Origin: Oscillospiraceae bacterium
Lineage (GTDB): Bacteria; Bacillota; Clostridia; Oscillospirales; Oscillospiraceae
DNA: 6,802 nt
Assembly (NCBI GenBank): GCA_902765975.1
Contig: CACXBO010000005.1
Coordinates: 1 to 6,802, forward strand
Direction: 5' to 3'
A model generated the notes under the pieces. It was given only the letters and a program-made list of their open reading frames with translations, made no database searches and was not told the DNA's origin. Each line of letters starts with the position of its first letter. Position 1 is the first letter of the stretch. This document shows positions 6,251 to 6,802 of this stretch, in pieces. The position numbers and the translations under genes are program-made.

Positions 6251-6279
6251 ATTATACCAGCAAACGGCGGTAATTACAA
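6251..6279 (-). promoter_or_regulatory. Predicted promoter of folD
   Basis: On the minus strand: -35 TTGTAA (6279-6274, four of six), a 17-base spacer, and a perfect TATAAT (6256-6251) preceded by TGG (6259-6257), an extended -10. The predicted start of transcription is near 6244, with a leader of about 23 bases. It lies downstream of the pckG terminator, so folD should be transcribed separately from pckG. Confidence 0.82.
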
Positions 6280-6284
6280 TAATT
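6272..6284. repeat. 13-bp inverted repeat over the folD -35 box
   Basis: AATTA-CAA-TAATT is a perfect inverted repeat with 5-base arms that contains the -35 hexamer of the folD promoter. The position would suit a repressor site, but the sequence is almost all A/T in an AT-rich spacer, and one such match is not significant alone. Confidence 0.2.
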
Positions 6285-6302
6285 TCCTTAGCCTTTGGCT
6301 GC

Positions 6303-6335
6303 AAAAAGGACCGCGTCACTTGACGCGGCCCTTTT
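6303..6335 (-). terminator. Intrinsic terminator after pckG
   Basis: On the minus strand the stem GGGCCGCGTCA (6331-6321) pairs with TGACGCGGTCC (6318-6308) with one G-U wobble, around a 2-base loop (4 if the last pair opens). Flanking AAAA and TTTT extend it to about 15 bp, followed by five U residues (6307-6303). It starts 12 bases after the pckG TGA. The plus strand has only four T after the stem, so any reverse activity would be weaker. Confidence 0.92.
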
Positions 6336-6347
6336 CGTATTAGTAAA

Positions 6348-6802
6348 TCACTCGCCGAGGTTCTTCTTAAGAGTTTCGAGGTTCTCCGCAAGCTCCTTCG
6401 GAAGCTTGCCTTCGCCGACCTGATTGAAGAACGCCTCGATATCTGCGGCCTCCTTCTTCCAAACGTCGACGTCGACGGAGAGGAGATCCTTGAGGGTATC
6501 CTCGCTGACCTCGTCCTCGATGCCCTCGAGGTTTATATCCTCGGGCTTGGGCATATAGCCGATAGCGGTCTCGACAGCGTCGACCTCGCCTCTCACGCGC
6601 TTGATGATCCACTCTACGACGCGCATATTATCGCCGAAGCCCGGCCAGAGGAAGTGGCCCTCGTCGTCGGTGCGGAACCAGTTGACGTGGAATATCTTCG
6701 GGAGATTGGAAACGGTCTTGCCCATATCGATCCAGTGCTGCCAATAGTCGGCAACGTGGTAGCCGATGAAGGGACGCATGCTCATCGGGTCGCGGCGGAC
6801 TA
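6348..6802 (-). CDS. pckG: Phosphoenolpyruvate carboxykinase (GTP), C-terminal part
   Basis: Converts oxaloacetate and GTP to phosphoenolpyruvate, CO2 and GDP in the cytosol, or runs the other way in anaplerotic CO2 fixation in some anaerobes. About 151 C-terminal codons are in the window; the family is about 600 residues, so some three quarters lie beyond the right edge. The frame is open to base 6802, so the internal ATG at 6785 is not the start. The fragment begins VRRDPMSMRPFIGY, a conserved family segment, then LPKIFHVNWFRTDDEGHFLWPGFGDN. The three Phe residues of that block (fragment residues 42, 50, 55, counting from the Val at 6800-6798) keep the exact 8- and 5-residue spacing of the guanine-stacking Phe517, Phe525 and Phe530 of human PCK1, which identifies the GTP rather than the ATP enzyme. 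The charged helical tail ends KKNLGE before TGA at 6350-6348. Codon use is biased (mostly ATC for Ile), consistent with strong expression. A terminator follows at once. Confidence 0.96.
   Translation of the reverse strand, partial: VRRDPMSMRPFIGYHVADYWQHWIDMGKTVSNLPKIFHVNWFRTDDEGHFLWPGFGDNMRVVEWIIKRVRGEVDAVETAIGYMPKPEDINLEGIEDEVSEDTLKDLLSVDVDVWKKEAADIEAFFNQVGEGKLPKELAENLETLKKNLGE

Noticed and set aside
6348..6785. Treating the ATG at 6785 as the start of a small 145-residue gene
   Set aside because: The frame stays open to the window edge and the residues upstream (VRRDP) continue the conserved PEP carboxykinase sequence, so this is an internal Met.

Overview
This window is a stretch of bacterial chromosome with every recognisable gene on the minus strand. 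The moderately high G+C coding DNA, the strong GGAGG-type ribosome sites, the hisZ-hisG-hisD-hisC gene order, the clostridial-type FolD and the zinc-ribbon/membrane/propeller protein together suggest a Clostridia-class Firmicute, plausibly a gut Ruminococcaceae/Oscillospiraceae relative. That placement is inference from gene style, not from a marker gene. No mobile element, CRISPR array, tRNA or rRNA was seen, and no intergenic gap exceeds 300 bases.

In the direction of transcription (right to left): (1) 6802-6348, the 3' end of a GTP-dependent phosphoenolpyruvate carboxykinase gene (pckG), closed by an intrinsic terminator at 6335-6303. (2) 6220-5357, folD, behind its own extended -10 promoter. 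(3) 5268-3700, an uncharacterised 522-residue protein with an N-terminal zinc ribbon, one membrane helix and a probable extracytoplasmic beta-propeller, with its own promoter and a very strong terminator at 3680-3646. (4) 3561-1, the first four genes of a histidine biosynthesis operon, hisZ-hisG-hisD-hisC, running off the left edge inside hisC. The rest of the pathway is expected further left but is not in view.

The his genes are welded together: each of the three junctions is the same ATGA stop/start overlap, with the next gene's ribosome site inside the end of the previous gene. HisG is the short form that needs HisZ as regulatory subunit, and both are present side by side. HisD and HisC catalyse the last oxidation and the transamination step. 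The operon starts from a near-consensus promoter with a leader of only about 30 bases, so a T-box or his-peptide attenuator does not fit there; a small perfect palindrome just after the predicted start of transcription is a candidate operator.

The points most worth a second look are: the FolD lacks two of the three classical catalytic residues of its family (Lys to Ala52 and Gln to Phe96); the zinc-ribbon propeller protein is of unknown function, yet its codon use is like that of pckG and sharply unlike the his genes (1 ATA among 29 isoleucine codons, against 14 of 16 in hisG); and all three visible promoters are of the extended -10 type. No convincingly new multi-gene system was found.
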